Assembly (NCBI RefSeq): GCF_947179015.1
Contig: NZ_CAMXCM010000004.1
Span: forward strand, 62,001 to 126,000
Source: Commensalibacter communis
GTDB taxonomy: Bacteria > Pseudomonadota > Alphaproteobacteria > Acetobacterales > Acetobacteraceae
Direction: 5' to 3'
Length of the DNA: 64,000 nt
The notes beneath the pieces are model-generated. The model was not told the DNA's origin. It worked only from the letters and a program-made list of their open reading frames with translations, and did no database searches. Shown here one piece after another: positions 10,269 to 18,983 of the stretch. Position 1 is the stretch's first letter. Each line of letters starts with the position of its first letter. Made by a program: the position numbers and the translations under genes.

Positions 10269-11125
10269 GTTCTTCTTTTTTTCAGTTGTCATTGGGAATG
10301 AATAAACAAACAGAAAATTCTTTTGCGCAATGGCAAAAAAAACATGAACTTTATCAACAAAAGCAAGATCGCTTATTATGGGGTGGCGCATTAATTGGTA
10401 CCTCTATTTTACTAGTGGGCATCGCATGGTTGACCTATCATATGCCCCATACAAAAACAATTGCGTTAAACGCAAATATGCCGCCTGCTATTACGCTTGA
10501 TTTATCAACCGATTTTGTTCCCCCTGCGCCACCGCCAATGGCTGCACAACCAGAGCCACAACCTTTGGAAGAAGCAGCAGCACTTGATGCGCCCGTAGCC
10601 CCCTCGGCTGAAATTAACTTACCCAAAACCCAACAAGTCGAAAAAATAAAACCTGTTGAACAAAAAAAAATTATTAAACCACAACCGAAAATCGTGCATG
10701 CCCAAAAAGTAATGCCAACTCCTAGTCAAACCGTTAATAACACGCCTTCTGCCTCAAACGCACCTTCTTCCTCTGCGTCCAACAGCCCTGCGTCTAGCAG
10801 TACTTCATCAGCTTCATCTCATCAAAAATCATCAATGAGTCCAGCAACATGGCAAGGGAATGTTCTGGCAAAGTTAGAACGTTTAAAACGCTATCCCACT
10901 GATGCACAAAATGACAAACAAGAAGGCACCGCCACGATCAAAATCACCATTAACCGTCAAGGTCATGTTTTAGCCTCTAAACTAGCGAAAAGTTCAGGTT
11001 ACTCGTTATTAGATAAAGAAGCTGTAGCACTTGCTTATCGTGCTGACCCTTTACCTTCTGTGCCTGAAAGCATCAAGGGAAATAGTGTAACAATTACTGT
11101 CCCCGTTGAGTTTAATTTGAGTTAA
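10265..11125 (+). CDS. tonB: TonB energy transducer
   Basis: 286 residues. A single membrane anchor lies at about residues 39-58, then a Pro-rich stretch (FVPPAPPPM), Lys/Pro repeats, an unusually Ser/Ala-rich linker at about 155-190, and a C-terminal TonB domain (RYPTDAQ, GTATIKITINRQGHV, VTVPVEF-like end). It spans the periplasm and contacts the TonB box of receptors such as the one at 5941. The anchor sits behind about 38 cytoplasmic residues, longer than in E. coli TonB. Start overlaps exbD by 4 bases. Confidence 0.95.
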   Translation: MSSSFFQLSLGMNKQTENSFAQWQKKHELYQQKQDRLLWGGALIGTSILLVGIAWLTYHMPHTKTIALNANMPPAITLDLSTDFVPPAPPPMAAQPEPQPLEEAAALDAPVAPSAEINLPKTQQVEKIKPVEQKKIIKPQPKIVHAQKVMPTPSQTVNNTPSASNAPSSSASNSPASSSTSSASSHQKSSMSPATWQGNVLAKLERLKRYPTDAQNDKQEGTATIKITINRQGHVLASKLAKSSGYSLLDKEAVALAYRADPLPSVPESIKGNSVTITVPVEFNLS

Positions 11126-11161
11126 CTTGAATCGATAACCCATCATCTTGACTTCTAGTGA

Positions 11162-11196
11162 TTTATAAGACAATTTCTGTCATAAATTAATTTATA
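11162..11196. repeat. AT-rich palindromes before the recombinase
   Basis: TTTATAAGACA and TGTCATAAA form an imperfect inverted repeat. The second half runs into a perfect 14-base palindrome, ATAAATTAATTTAT (11182-11195), which is flanked by TGTC on one side. TGTC-type ends around an AT-rich core resemble resolvase half-sites. It lies 16 bases before the recombinase start, where resolvases of the Tn3 group bind to recombine and to repress themselves. The match is by eye. Confidence 0.4.
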
Positions 11197-11211
11197 GAAA
11201 GCACATGGTAA

Positions 11212-11775
11212 GTGGTAAAGATTGGATATGCTAGGGTATCAACTATAGACCAAGATACTTCTTTACAAATAAGCGCATTACAACAATTTGGTTGTGAGAA
11301 GATTTATCAAGATAAAGCCTCTGGCGCTAAAACAGATCGTCCTGAACTTTTAAATGCGATCTCTTATTTAAGGGAAGGCGACACCCTTGTCGTGTGGAAA
11401 CTTGATCGCTTAGGGCGTTCTATCAATCATTTAATCCAAATTATCAATGATCTTGAAGAGCGTAACGTTGGTTTTAAATCTCTAACTGAAAATATTGATA
11501 CCACGACCCCTGGTGGAAAGTTAGTTTTTCATTTATTTGGTGCATTAGCCCAATTTGAAAGAGATTTAATTAAAGAACGCACCAGAGCTGGATTAAAAGC
11601 CGCCAGAGACCAAGGGCGGATTGGTGGCAGACCTGTTGTGATGACGGATGAGAAGTTAAAAAAAGCCAAAGAATATTTACAAAAAGGACTTAATGTTCAA
11701 GAAGCTGCTGCAAGGATTAAAGTCAGTAAAACAACGCTTTACAAAGCATTAAATATCAAAAAGTCTTATGAATAA
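11212..11775 (+). CDS. Serine recombinase (resolvase/invertase family)
   Basis: 187 residues. The catalytic N-terminal domain shows GYARVST with the nucleophile Ser10, LVVWKLDRLGRS, and GALAQFERDLIKERTRAGL. A C-terminal helix-turn-helix follows (NVQEAAARIKVSKTTLYKAL). Length and order match small resolvases and DNA invertases (Tn3 TnpR, Hin, Pin). It cuts and rejoins DNA at short crossover sites. GTG 11212 is the only start in frame with MVKIGYARVS; the ATG at 11205 is out of frame. No transposase, cargo or clear second crossover site is visible, so it may be a leftover of a mobile element. Confidence 0.92.
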   Translation: MVKIGYARVSTIDQDTSLQISALQQFGCEKIYQDKASGAKTDRPELLNAISYLREGDTLVVWKLDRLGRSINHLIQIINDLEERNVGFKSLTENIDTTTPGGKLVFHLFGALAQFERDLIKERTRAGLKAARDQGRIGGRPVVMTDEKLKKAKEYLQKGLNVQEAAARIKVSKTTLYKALNIKKSYE

Positions 11776-11779
11776 ATAA

Positions 11780-12112
11780 TCATCGTGTTCTTCTGATGAA
11801 TAAAACCTCTGGGTATGGAGTTATTTTCTCATCATTAATTCCTAATTCAACCCATAAACCTCGATCATCCACTCCATAATCTTTCGTCAAATAATATTCC
11901 GAGAAATAATCTGTTTGCAACTCTGACAAAGAAATAACATTCTTTATATTTTTCTGGGTCAACTTATATCTTTTACAAAACTCGATTGAAAAAACAGCTT
12001 CTTCTAGCTTCTTTTTATATTTAATTAATGCCGCTTTGCTCTCATTACCGTATGAAAATTTTTCACGAATTAAAAATATTTGCGCTTGAAGCAATTCTTA
12101 GAATTTTTTCAT
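11780..12112 (-). pseudogene. Unknown small protein, stop at codon 5
   Basis: A frame from ATG 12112 reads MKKF, then TAA at 12098-12100, then continues in frame for about 105 residues (ELLQAQIFLIREKFSYG to the end FIRRTR). Starting after the stop would need TTG 12094. No family is recognised. The segment DYGVDDRGLWVELGIND is the most distinctive. It is convergent with the recombinase, 4 bases from its stop. The early stop and the mobile neighbour suggest a decayed gene, though start at TTG is possible. Confidence 0.45.
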
Positions 12113-12397
12113 TGGTTCGCTCACTCGTTACTTTACGTCGTTATTAATCTTTTTATTGCTGGTTCCCACATCGTTCGGCATGAAGATCCCATTTCTGGGG
12201 AGTAGTTTTTGATTATGAATAAATCATCTTGATCTTTATGATAAATAAAGCGCTAATGAATAAATTAAACGATTCAACTTAATGCCGATTTACACGTATT
12301 TATTAAAATACCAATCTCAAATTAAAAGGCGCTGCATCAAACAGCGCCTTAGCTAAATATTACAATGAGTAGACTTAGAAAATATTACTTTTCTCTT
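12113..12397. other. Intergenic stretch beside recombinase remnant
   Basis: Between the broken small gene and the MscS gene I see no supported gene. It holds the minus-strand terminator at about 12321-12350. Short open stretches on the minus strand read like fragments of other genes (for example around 12115-12190), but none has a start site with a ribosome site or a recognisable family. Confidence 0.5.
12321..12350 (-). terminator. Intrinsic terminator of the MscS gene
   Basis: AAGGCGCTG and CAGCGCCTT form a perfect 9-base stem with a 7-base loop. On the minus strand it is followed by a T-rich run, so it terminates the MscS-family gene that ends at 12398. Confidence 0.8.
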
Positions 12398-13759
12398 CTA
12401 AGATTGACCATGTTGCAATGCAGGGGGTGCATCTTCGACCATATTAGTCTCTGGCCCTTGAAGCAACCTTACTGTTGAACTGTTACCTGTTCCACTTTGT
12501 CCCGCACTAAGGAAGAATTCTGATAAAACAGAGTAAGAGTGATCAAAAATATCCGACTGAATAGCTTCATATTGCTTCCATACAACCGTATTACTAAAAC
12601 AATAGATTTCTAATGGTATCGCTGTGAAGTCTGGTGCCATTTGACGTACCATACAGGTCATATTACGATGCACGGAGGGATGATTTTTCAGATATTCTTC
12701 TAAATAAGCACGATATAACCCTAAATTTGTCAAGCGACGACCATTTAACAAAGAAATATCCAGATCATAGTTCTTTTCTTTGTTAAATTTATCAATTTCC
12801 TCTGCTCTTTCAAGAATATAAGGCTTTAACAAAGCACTATTAGAAAGCTTCTCTATTTCTTCTTTGGTCAAAAAACGGATAGAATTTGCATCAATCAAAA
12901 TAGACCGCTTGATACGACGACCACCAGATTCTTGCATGGCGCGCCAGTTGATAAATGAATCTGATACCAGTGCATAAGTAGGAATCATCGTCATCGTATT
13001 ATCAAAATTTTGAACTTTGACCGTTGTTAATCCAATATCAATGACAGTACCATCAGCACCATATTTTTCCATGGTTAACCAATCACCAATTCTTAACATT
13101 TTATTGGCAGATAACTGAATCCCAGCAGCCAAGCCCAGAATAGAATCTTTAAATACCAACATAATCACCGCAGCCATTGCCCCCAAACCGGTAATTAACT
13201 TCCACGGAGATTGATCGATGACGGCGGAAATCATCATAATAACGATAAATAAAGAAGCTAGTAATTTGATCCCTTGGAATATTCCCCCCAACGGTAAATT
13301 ATTAGATATTCCCAACCGATTGGAAAGATGCAGCACAATATTGAAGAACGAGAAAATAGATAATAAAATATAAAGTAATATCCATAATTTCGTACAAATA
13401 ATTAAAAAATATAGAATAGTAACATCATGCTGAACCCAAAAATTCGCCTGAGCCAGTAATACAATCCCTTGTATGACAAAAGCTAAACGGTTAAAGAGCT
13501 GGTCTTCTGTTAGAACCTGTATCCAAACCCAAGAACTCTTCTTAGAAAAACTATATAAGCGTTTTAGAACTAATTTATGTAAAATAAAATGTAGAATAAA
13601 AGCTGTGATAATAATAATAGATACTGCCAAAATAAATAAGGTAATATCGTTTAATGGTATACCGACTTTATCCAGTAATCCTGCAAACCAATGCAACCAG
13701 TCCTGTTGCATTTCTTGCAAAACGCCTGATTCTCCTGATTTTACTTGTGTGTTAGGCAT
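12398..13759 (-). CDS. MscS-family mechanosensitive channel (YbdG-like)
   Basis: 453 residues. Several hydrophobic segments (about 37-62, 90-110, 115-140, 165-185) lead to the pore-lining helix and the MscS beta domain (GIQLSANKMLRIGDWLTM, then GTVIDIGLTTVKVQNFDNT). The long C-terminal cytoplasmic part, with GRRLTNLGLYRAYLEEYLK, is typical of the YbdG subgroup, which opens weakly under osmotic downshock. It acts in the inner membrane. A good AAGGA site precedes ATG 13759. It is a single gene ended by the hairpin at 12321-12350. Confidence 0.92.
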   Translation of the reverse strand: MPNTQVKSGESGVLQEMQQDWLHWFAGLLDKVGIPLNDITLFILAVSIIIITAFILHFILHKLVLKRLYSFSKKSSWVWIQVLTEDQLFNRLAFVIQGIVLLAQANFWVQHDVTILYFLIICTKLWILLYILLSIFSFFNIVLHLSNRLGISNNLPLGGIFQGIKLLASLFIVIMMISAVIDQSPWKLITGLGAMAAVIMLVFKDSILGLAAGIQLSANKMLRIGDWLTMEKYGADGTVIDIGLTTVKVQNFDNTMTMIPTYALVSDSFINWRAMQESGGRRIKRSILIDANSIRFLTKEEIEKLSNSALLKPYILERAEEIDKFNKEKNYDLDISLLNGRRLTNLGLYRAYLEEYLKNHPSVHRNMTCMVRQMAPDFTAIPLEIYCFSNTVVWKQYEAIQSDIFDHSYSVLSEFFLSAGQSGTGNSSTVRLLQGPETNMVEDAPPALQHGQS

Positions 13760-13913
13760 TCAAAATCCTTGTATCGTTTTATTTCAAAATCAACGCTATA
13801 ATTAAAAATAAACACGAATTATCTCATATAAATTTTTAATAACCGTGTGTGCGATCACTATGAATATTCAATTTTCTTTGTAATTAGCATTATAAATATG
13901 GTGATAATTTGAC

Positions 13914-15620
13914 TTATTCAGTCCAAACAACATCACGCCAGCCACGGACACTATTTATAAAAGCGATTTTACAATGAGCTTGAATATCTTTTTTATAAAT
14001 AATCCGTTCCTTTATTTTACCTTGTTGTAACAAATATTGACGCATTGTGCCATTTAACAGCCCACTTTGTAAAGGGGGCGTAAACCAATCGCCTTGGTCA
14101 TACCAGACAATATTTCCATTCACAAATTCTGTGACCTCATCCCGTTCATTGAATAATAACATTTCATGATCCAAAGTCACTTTGGGATAAAAATCTCTCT
14201 TAGTCGTTTTATGATATAAAAAAACATTCGTTGACTGCATGGCTTCCATTGACCAAGAGGCTAGTAAAGGTGCGGTTAAAGACGTGATTGCTTGGGCCTC
14301 GCATTCAAGATGCCCTTGTTTATCCAATAATAGACGAACTTTCCACTGCCCAGTGGGATGTTCTTCTTTTAAAACGCGTAACGTCTTTTCAGTCACTGTC
14401 TCATTCAATTTAAAATCAAAGTAAATTGCAGATTCTTCTAAACGCTGCAAATGCGCTTCGTATAAGAAATAAGCCCCGTCTTCTAATAACAAAGATTCTA
14501 ACAAATGTTCTGGAACTTTAGAATCATATAAAACCTGCATTTTATGTAAGACCTCTTTATACTCATCACGTGACGTTGAATCCCACGTAATTCCACCGCC
14601 AACGCCATAAGTTGCTTGTTGATTTTGAATGACCATCGTCCGAATAGGAACCGAAAAGATCGCTTTATCATCAGGTGTAATGACCCCTAATGCACCACAA
14701 TAAATCCCTCTGGGGGATTTTTCCAATTCATGAATGATCTTCATTGTATTTACTTTGGGGGCACCCGTGATTGATCCACAAGGAAATAAAGCTGTAAAAA
14801 TATCTGTTAAAGTCGTTTGCTGTTTTAATTGTGCTATGATCGTAGAAGTCAGCTGCCAAACGGTGGGGTATTTTTCTGCATCAAACAAAGAGGTAACCTT
14901 GACAGTCCCTTGTTGTGCAATTTGCCCCAAATCGTTTCTGAGTAAATCGGTAATCATCAAATTCTCAGCATGGTTTTTTTCATTATGCAGGATTTGTTGA
15001 TTTACCTGATCCTCACGATTATTCATCCCTCTGGACACAGTGCCTTTCATTGGTTTTGTACGAATAATCCCCTGATGCACTTCAAAAAAGAGTTCAGGTG
15101 ACGCTGAAAGGATTTGAAAATCACCACTATCAATATAAGCACTATACCGAGATTGCTGAGCCTGTAATAAGTGCAAATAAAAATGGTAAGGATTTTGTTG
15201 AAATAATGCCTGCATTTGCAAAGTATAGTTTACTTGATAAGTATCACCTTGGGCAATATGATCTTTTATTGATTGTATTGCTGCCTGATATTCCTCCCAT
15301 GAACAATTTGGGTGCCATTGAGGATATGTAATCGCTTTTTTGGGCTGTGCTATATCATGAAAAACCGAAGCATCTACAGGATGATCGAAAATCCCAAACC
15401 ATAATAAAGGCAAAGAACCCGCAGGATATGTTTTTAAATAAGGTTGAAACGCTGGGGCTGCTTCATAGCTTAAAAATCCAGCTGCGTAATAGCCTTGCTG
15501 AACGGCTTGTTCTATTTGTTGTAAACAAGGCAAGATTTCTGATAATAATCTCGTTTGAATGATTTGTGTTGGATGACTAAAAAAATAAGGGTGATCTGCA
15601 AAATCAAAACGAATTTTCAT
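13914..15620 (-). CDS. pabB: PabB-PabC fusion (4-amino-4-deoxychorismate synthase/lyase)
   Basis: A bifunctional folate-pathway protein of about 568 residues. The N-terminal two thirds is a chorismate-utilising PabB domain (QGDTYQVNYTLQMQA, GTVSRG, the GSITGAPKVNTM active-site stretch). The last 190 residues are a class IV PLP aminotransferase-fold PabC lyase (LLLEDGAYFLYEAHLQRLEES, KTTKRDFY, with Lys as PLP candidate). Together they turn chorismate plus ammonia into p-aminobenzoate; the glutamine amidotransferase PabA is not in the window. I prefer ATG 15620 (MKIRFDFADHPYFF). The open frame reaches 15698, but the extra 26 residues look unlike the family. Confidence 0.92.
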   Translation of the reverse strand: MKIRFDFADHPYFFSHPTQIIQTRLLSEILPCLQQIEQAVQQGYYAAGFLSYEAAPAFQPYLKTYPAGSLPLLWFGIFDHPVDASVFHDIAQPKKAITYPQWHPNCSWEEYQAAIQSIKDHIAQGDTYQVNYTLQMQALFQQNPYHFYLHLLQAQQSRYSAYIDSGDFQILSASPELFFEVHQGIIRTKPMKGTVSRGMNNREDQVNQQILHNEKNHAENLMITDLLRNDLGQIAQQGTVKVTSLFDAEKYPTVWQLTSTIIAQLKQQTTLTDIFTALFPCGSITGAPKVNTMKIIHELEKSPRGIYCGALGVITPDDKAIFSVPIRTMVIQNQQATYGVGGGITWDSTSRDEYKEVLHKMQVLYDSKVPEHLLESLLLEDGAYFLYEAHLQRLEESAIYFDFKLNETVTEKTLRVLKEEHPTGQWKVRLLLDKQGHLECEAQAITSLTAPLLASWSMEAMQSTNVFLYHKTTKRDFYPKVTLDHEMLLFNERDEVTEFVNGNIVWYDQGDWFTPPLQSGLLNGTMRQYLLQQGKIKERIIYKKDIQAHCKIAFINSVRGWRDVVWTE

Positions 15621-15703
15621 AAAAAAATGCCAACAATAGTAAAATAAAATACAAAAAATACTATAAGACCTATACCAAGCGGTAGATCTTATACCCATTC
15701 TAA

Positions 15704-16156
15704 CTATTGTGAAAATAAGCTACTTTCTGGCAAAAGCAAGAATAAAGCCGTTGGTTTGCGACTTTTATCAACTTGTCCGACTTTTACATTATTACTATTG
15801 TAAACTTCGCCATTTTTATCAACTTTTCCAAGTAGCACATTGTAATCTGTAAAAATATTACCTTTTTTATCAACATGACCCAGATTATCATTCTTGGCAT
15901 TATAAGAATATCCATTCTTATAAATCCGACCTAGATTTCTAATATTACCATCAAAAATATTCCCATTTTTGTCAATTCTGGCAATGCAAACGCCACTACT
16001 ATTAAAAATATAACCTTGCTTATCAACTTTAGTAATGGTTGTACCAACTTGATTGCTATTAGGAGCCGCTGGTGACACATAATTAGGTTGAGCCAATACA
16101 GTATTACTCATTGTGAACCCGACCATTAAACAAGCAACTATATAAGAAATTTTCAT
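15704..16156 (-). CDS. Secreted 17-residue-repeat (beta-flower-like) protein
   Basis: 150 residues from ATG 16156, which has a strong AAGGA site 7 bases upstream; an ATG at 16177 lies before that site and is less likely. A signal peptide (cleavage near VLAQ) is followed by about five 17-residue repeats of the form NLGRIYKNGYSYNAKND, with Gly, Ile/Val-Asp and Asn-Gly in fixed places. Such short beta-hairpin repeats recall the family named 5-fold beta-flower proteins, a name I give with caution. The function is unknown. It is a diverged paralog of the next gene upstream at 16235. Confidence 0.75.
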   Translation of the reverse strand: MKISYIVACLMVGFTMSNTVLAQPNYVSPAAPNSNQVGTTITKVDKQGYIFNSSGVCIARIDKNGNIFDGNIRNLGRIYKNGYSYNAKNDNLGHVDKKGNIFTDYNVLLGKVDKNGEVYNSNNVKVGQVDKSRKPTALFLLLPESSLFSQ

Positions 16157-16234
16157 TCGTTTATCCTTTACGATCATATTTCAAGCCATTCACTGTAAAA
16201 ACAGCATAAATGCTTTATATAAAACAACCCATGA

Positions 16235-16657
16235 TTATTTTAACAACGACAATCCTGTTTGTTTATGCTGCGGATCGACATGGCCTTGATAAGAACCTGA
16301 ACTATTATAAACATTACCACTGGAATCTATTCTGCCGCGATAGGTGCCAGAGCTATTATAAACATTTCCATTGGAATCTAGACGACCTTGATAAGAACCA
16401 GAGCTGTTATACATCTGACCATTTGCATCGACTTGTCCCTGATAACTTCCAGAATTATTGTAAACTTTCCCGTCCGAATTCATACGCCCTTTATAAGCAC
16501 CATTTTTATTATACATTTGACCATTAGAATCCATACGCCCTTGATATGAACCCTTATTATTATAAACCGCCCCGTTATTTTGCGCATAACCAGACTGAAC
16601 TATTACAACCAATCCCATCACCAAGCCCAAAGAGAGTTGCCATATTTTTTTAATCAT
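16235..16657 (-). CDS. Secreted protein with six near-identical 17-residue repeats
   Basis: 140 residues from ATG 16657; AAGGA lies 8 bases before it, whereas the ATG at 16666 sits on top of that site. After a signal peptide (QSGYAQ) there are six repeats on the pattern YNSSGSYQGRxDSNGNx, each exactly 51 bases at the DNA level. The repeat length equals that of the neighbour at 15704, so the two are tandem duplicates, this one with much more regular units. Polar Ser/Asn/Gly hairpins suggest a small beta-propeller or flower fold in the periplasm or outside the cell. The role is unknown. Confidence 0.78.
   Translation of the reverse strand: MIKKIWQLSLGLVMGLVVIVQSGYAQNNGAVYNNKGSYQGRMDSNGQMYNKNGAYKGRMNSDGKVYNNSGSYQGQVDANGQMYNSSGSYQGRLDSNGNVYNSSGTYRGRIDSSGNVYNSSGSYQGHVDPQHKQTGLSLLK
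16282..16560. repeat. 51-bp tandem repeat array inside a CDS
   Basis: About five to six direct repeats of 51 bp, for example the CTATTATAAACATT word recurring at 16302 and 16353. The array encodes the 17-residue units of the secreted protein. In-frame repeats of this kind can gain or lose units by slippage or recombination without breaking the frame. Confidence 0.8.
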
Positions 16658-16809
16658 GATTGTCATCCTTGTCTTTATTTATAATTATTTCGTTATTTAA
16701 TCTTATCAAACAATTTGCCATTCCGCGATGTTAAAAAGCTATTCTCATTTCTCATTAAAAAATGATATATCTATTCTTAATTTATATTTTAGCGGATCAA
16801 GAACGTCTT

Positions 16810-17283
16810 ATGAAATCACTTTTTCACCCTTTCTATAGCTTAGGCTGTGCAGTCGGTTTATTACTAGCAGGCTCTGCAGTTGCCCAAACGAGAGACAGCA
16901 ACACGCATACAGAACAATGGCAAGTGCATACAACCAAAGACTATCAAACCTCGCCTCAAAACAGCCCTGTATATCATAAGACCCCCTCTCTGAAACCACC
17001 CAAGAAGAATATTCACAATCCTTTGCGTCACAAAGGGTGGCATACCGTTCCTGATCCTTATATTGAAGAAGGTGGAGTTTATACGAATAAAATACATCCT
17101 GCCTCAACCCAACATGGCAAGATGTTGCATGACTATAGTGACGGCTCACCCAACAGCCATGCAGCCCCACCATCGACCGTTATGAATCCTTATCGCAAAG
17201 GAAATAGACAGCAAGCCGTTAAAATACAAAATCCTGTTCCTGGAAATGTTGCACCGATCCCTTTACCTCCAGAAAAGGACTAA
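16810..17283 (+). CDS. Secreted hypothetical protein, Pro/His-rich
   Basis: 157 residues from ATG 16810 (MKSLFHPFYSL), where a signal peptide begins (cleavage at about AVA-QTR). A longer frame from 16762 is open but adds residues before the signal peptide. The mature part is polar and disordered-looking, rich in Pro, His, Asn and Tyr, with repeated NPxR words (HNPLRHKG, MNPYRKGN). No family is recognised. It is divergent from the repeat-protein pair. A periplasmic or surface role is all that can be inferred. Confidence 0.65.
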   Translation: MKSLFHPFYSLGCAVGLLLAGSAVAQTRDSNTHTEQWQVHTTKDYQTSPQNSPVYHKTPSLKPPKKNIHNPLRHKGWHTVPDPYIEEGGVYTNKIHPASTQHGKMLHDYSDGSPNSHAAPPSTVMNPYRKGNRQQAVKIQNPVPGNVAPIPLPPEKD

Positions 17284-17708
17284 TATAAATAAATGCTGGG
17301 CAAAAAATATCGCTATTTATTTATGGCATTGGATGAAATTACCAATCCAGCAGCATTGGCAATAATCCATGAAGATTTAAATTGTGTTGGAATCATTTTA
17401 CGCGCAAGGTTGGGATAGCAACGCGCCTTTTTATTTAAATGAAAATTATAAAAAAAGTCTATCCAATTAATTTTGCCGTCACTGCTAATATCTGTAAAAA
17501 AGCATTCAACATCTTATCTGTATGGAAAGAACCATAAAAGCTTTTTAAAGTTTTAAATAAACTATGGAATTAAATTCGGTCTTATCCTCAAAACCCATCC
17601 ATTCGTTATGAGAAAATTGCCTTGAAAAAAGAGGATGACTTTTAAAATCGGTTCAATCATAATAAACAACCAATTATAGTATATTCGTTTTATTGAGATT
17701 AGATCAAC
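17284..17708. other. 425-bp gap, possible gene remnant
   Basis: No intact gene is seen. Short plus-strand open stretches with protein-like content occur in two frames (MALDEITNPAALAIIHEDLN near 17320 and FYAQGWDSNAPFYLNENY near 17400). Consecutive stretches in different frames suggest a gene decayed by frameshifts. The last part should hold the tyrS promoter. Confidence 0.4.
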
Positions 17709-18956
17709 ATGCATAAAAGTCCATTCTTACAAGAAGCACAAGAACGTGGTTTTATTTTCCAAGCAACTGATATAGAGGCTTTGGATGAAATTATATTAAA
17801 AGGCTCCATCTCTGCCTATATTGGGTTTGACCCTACTGCGGACAGTTTGCATGTTGGATCATTGGTGCAATTGATGTTGTTGCGCTTGTTACAAAAACAT
17901 GGACATCAAGTCGTTGCGTTGATTGGCGGTGGGACTGCACAAATTGGTGATCCTTCTTTCAGAGAAGAAGCACGCAGCCTGATGACCCAAGAAACGATTG
18001 ATCGTAACCTCGAAGGCATCGCCCAAAATATTCGCCAAGTAGTAAATATCCAAGAAGGCGCTAAAGATGCAATTATGGTAGACAATGCCGAATGGTTAAA
18101 GAAGCTCTCTTATATCGAATTATTACGTGACGTCGGTGTGCATTTCTCTGTCAACAGAATGCTGTCTTTTGATTCTGTTAAAAGCCGTTTGGATCGTGAC
18201 CAAGGATTATCTTTCCTTGAATTTAACTATTCTATTTTGCAATCTTACGACTTCCGTGAATTGAACAAACGCTATGGCACCGTTTTACAAATGGGTGGTT
18301 CTGACCAATGGGGCAATATTGTTTCTGGGGTTGATTTAGTACGCCGTATGGAAGGCAAACAAGTCTTTGGTTTAACCGCACCTTTATTGACCACCAGTTC
18401 TGGCGCGAAAATGGGTAAGACCGCCAAAGGTGCCGTGTGGTTAAATGCTGAAAAATGTTCTGTCTTTGATTTCTGGCAGTTCTGGCGGAATACCGAAGAT
18501 GCAGACGTGGGTAAATTCTTAAAATTATTTACTGATTTACCTGTGGCAGAATGTGAACGTTTGGCAGCACTTCCTGGTGCTGAAATTAACGAAGCCAAAA
18601 AGATCCTTGCCACCGAAGTCACCACGATTTGCCACAGTCGAGAAGCCGCAGAACAAGCCCAAAAAGCAGCCCAAGAAACGTTTGAGCAAGGCAAAGTCGC
18701 ACAAACAGGACTACCCGAAGTTACCTTATCCAAAAATGAACTTGCCGAAGGTATTCCTGCATTTCGGATTTTCGCTTTAAGTGGTTTAGCCACCAGCAAT
18801 GCCGAAGCAAGACGCTTAATCCGTGGGGGTGGTGCCAAAGTCAACGATCAAAAAGTCGAAGATGAAGGTCAAGTCATCACGGTTAATGATTTACAAGAAA
18901 ACATCATTAAACTATCTTCTGGGCGTAAAAATCATATGCTCATCAAGTTTAATTAA
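17709..18956 (+). CDS. tyrS: Tyrosyl-tRNA synthetase
   Basis: 415 residues, class I synthetase. The HIGH-type motif is HVGS at 48-51 (FDPTADSLHVGS). The KMSKS-type loop is KMGKTAKGAVW near residue 235. The tyrosine pocket stretch is FNYSILQSYDF. A C-terminal S4-like RNA-binding domain ends the protein (EARRLIRGGGAKVNDQKVEDE). It charges tRNA-Tyr in the cytoplasm. The GxKxGK form of the KMSKS loop is usual in the bacterial TyrRS clade with long C-terminus. Confidence 0.98.
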   Translation: MHKSPFLQEAQERGFIFQATDIEALDEIILKGSISAYIGFDPTADSLHVGSLVQLMLLRLLQKHGHQVVALIGGGTAQIGDPSFREEARSLMTQETIDRNLEGIAQNIRQVVNIQEGAKDAIMVDNAEWLKKLSYIELLRDVGVHFSVNRMLSFDSVKSRLDRDQGLSFLEFNYSILQSYDFRELNKRYGTVLQMGGSDQWGNIVSGVDLVRRMEGKQVFGLTAPLLTTSSGAKMGKTAKGAVWLNAEKCSVFDFWQFWRNTEDADVGKFLKLFTDLPVAECERLAALPGAEINEAKKILATEVTTICHSREAAEQAQKAAQETFEQGKVAQTGLPEVTLSKNELAEGIPAFRIFALSGLATSNAEARRLIRGGGAKVNDQKVEDEGQVITVNDLQENIIKLSSGRKNHMLIKFN

Positions 18957-18983
18957 TGCAATCATATTATAAAGGATCTCAAA

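Noticed and set aside
16210-16527. Open frame opposite the 51-bp repeat protein
   Set aside because: It only mirrors the repeats and has no signal peptide, while the sense protein has a good start and signal peptide.
16282-16560. CRISPR-like regular repeats
   Set aside because: The period is 51 bp with no unique spacers, and the array codes for 17-residue protein units.
16808-17173. 121-codon frame opposite the Pro/His-rich secreted protein
   Set aside because: The sense frame has a clean signal peptide; the antisense one does not look like a protein.
18272-18844. 190-codon open frame opposite tyrS
   Set aside because: It lies wholly inside the conserved synthetase gene, has no ribosome site and no family-like motifs. 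It is a codon-bias shadow.
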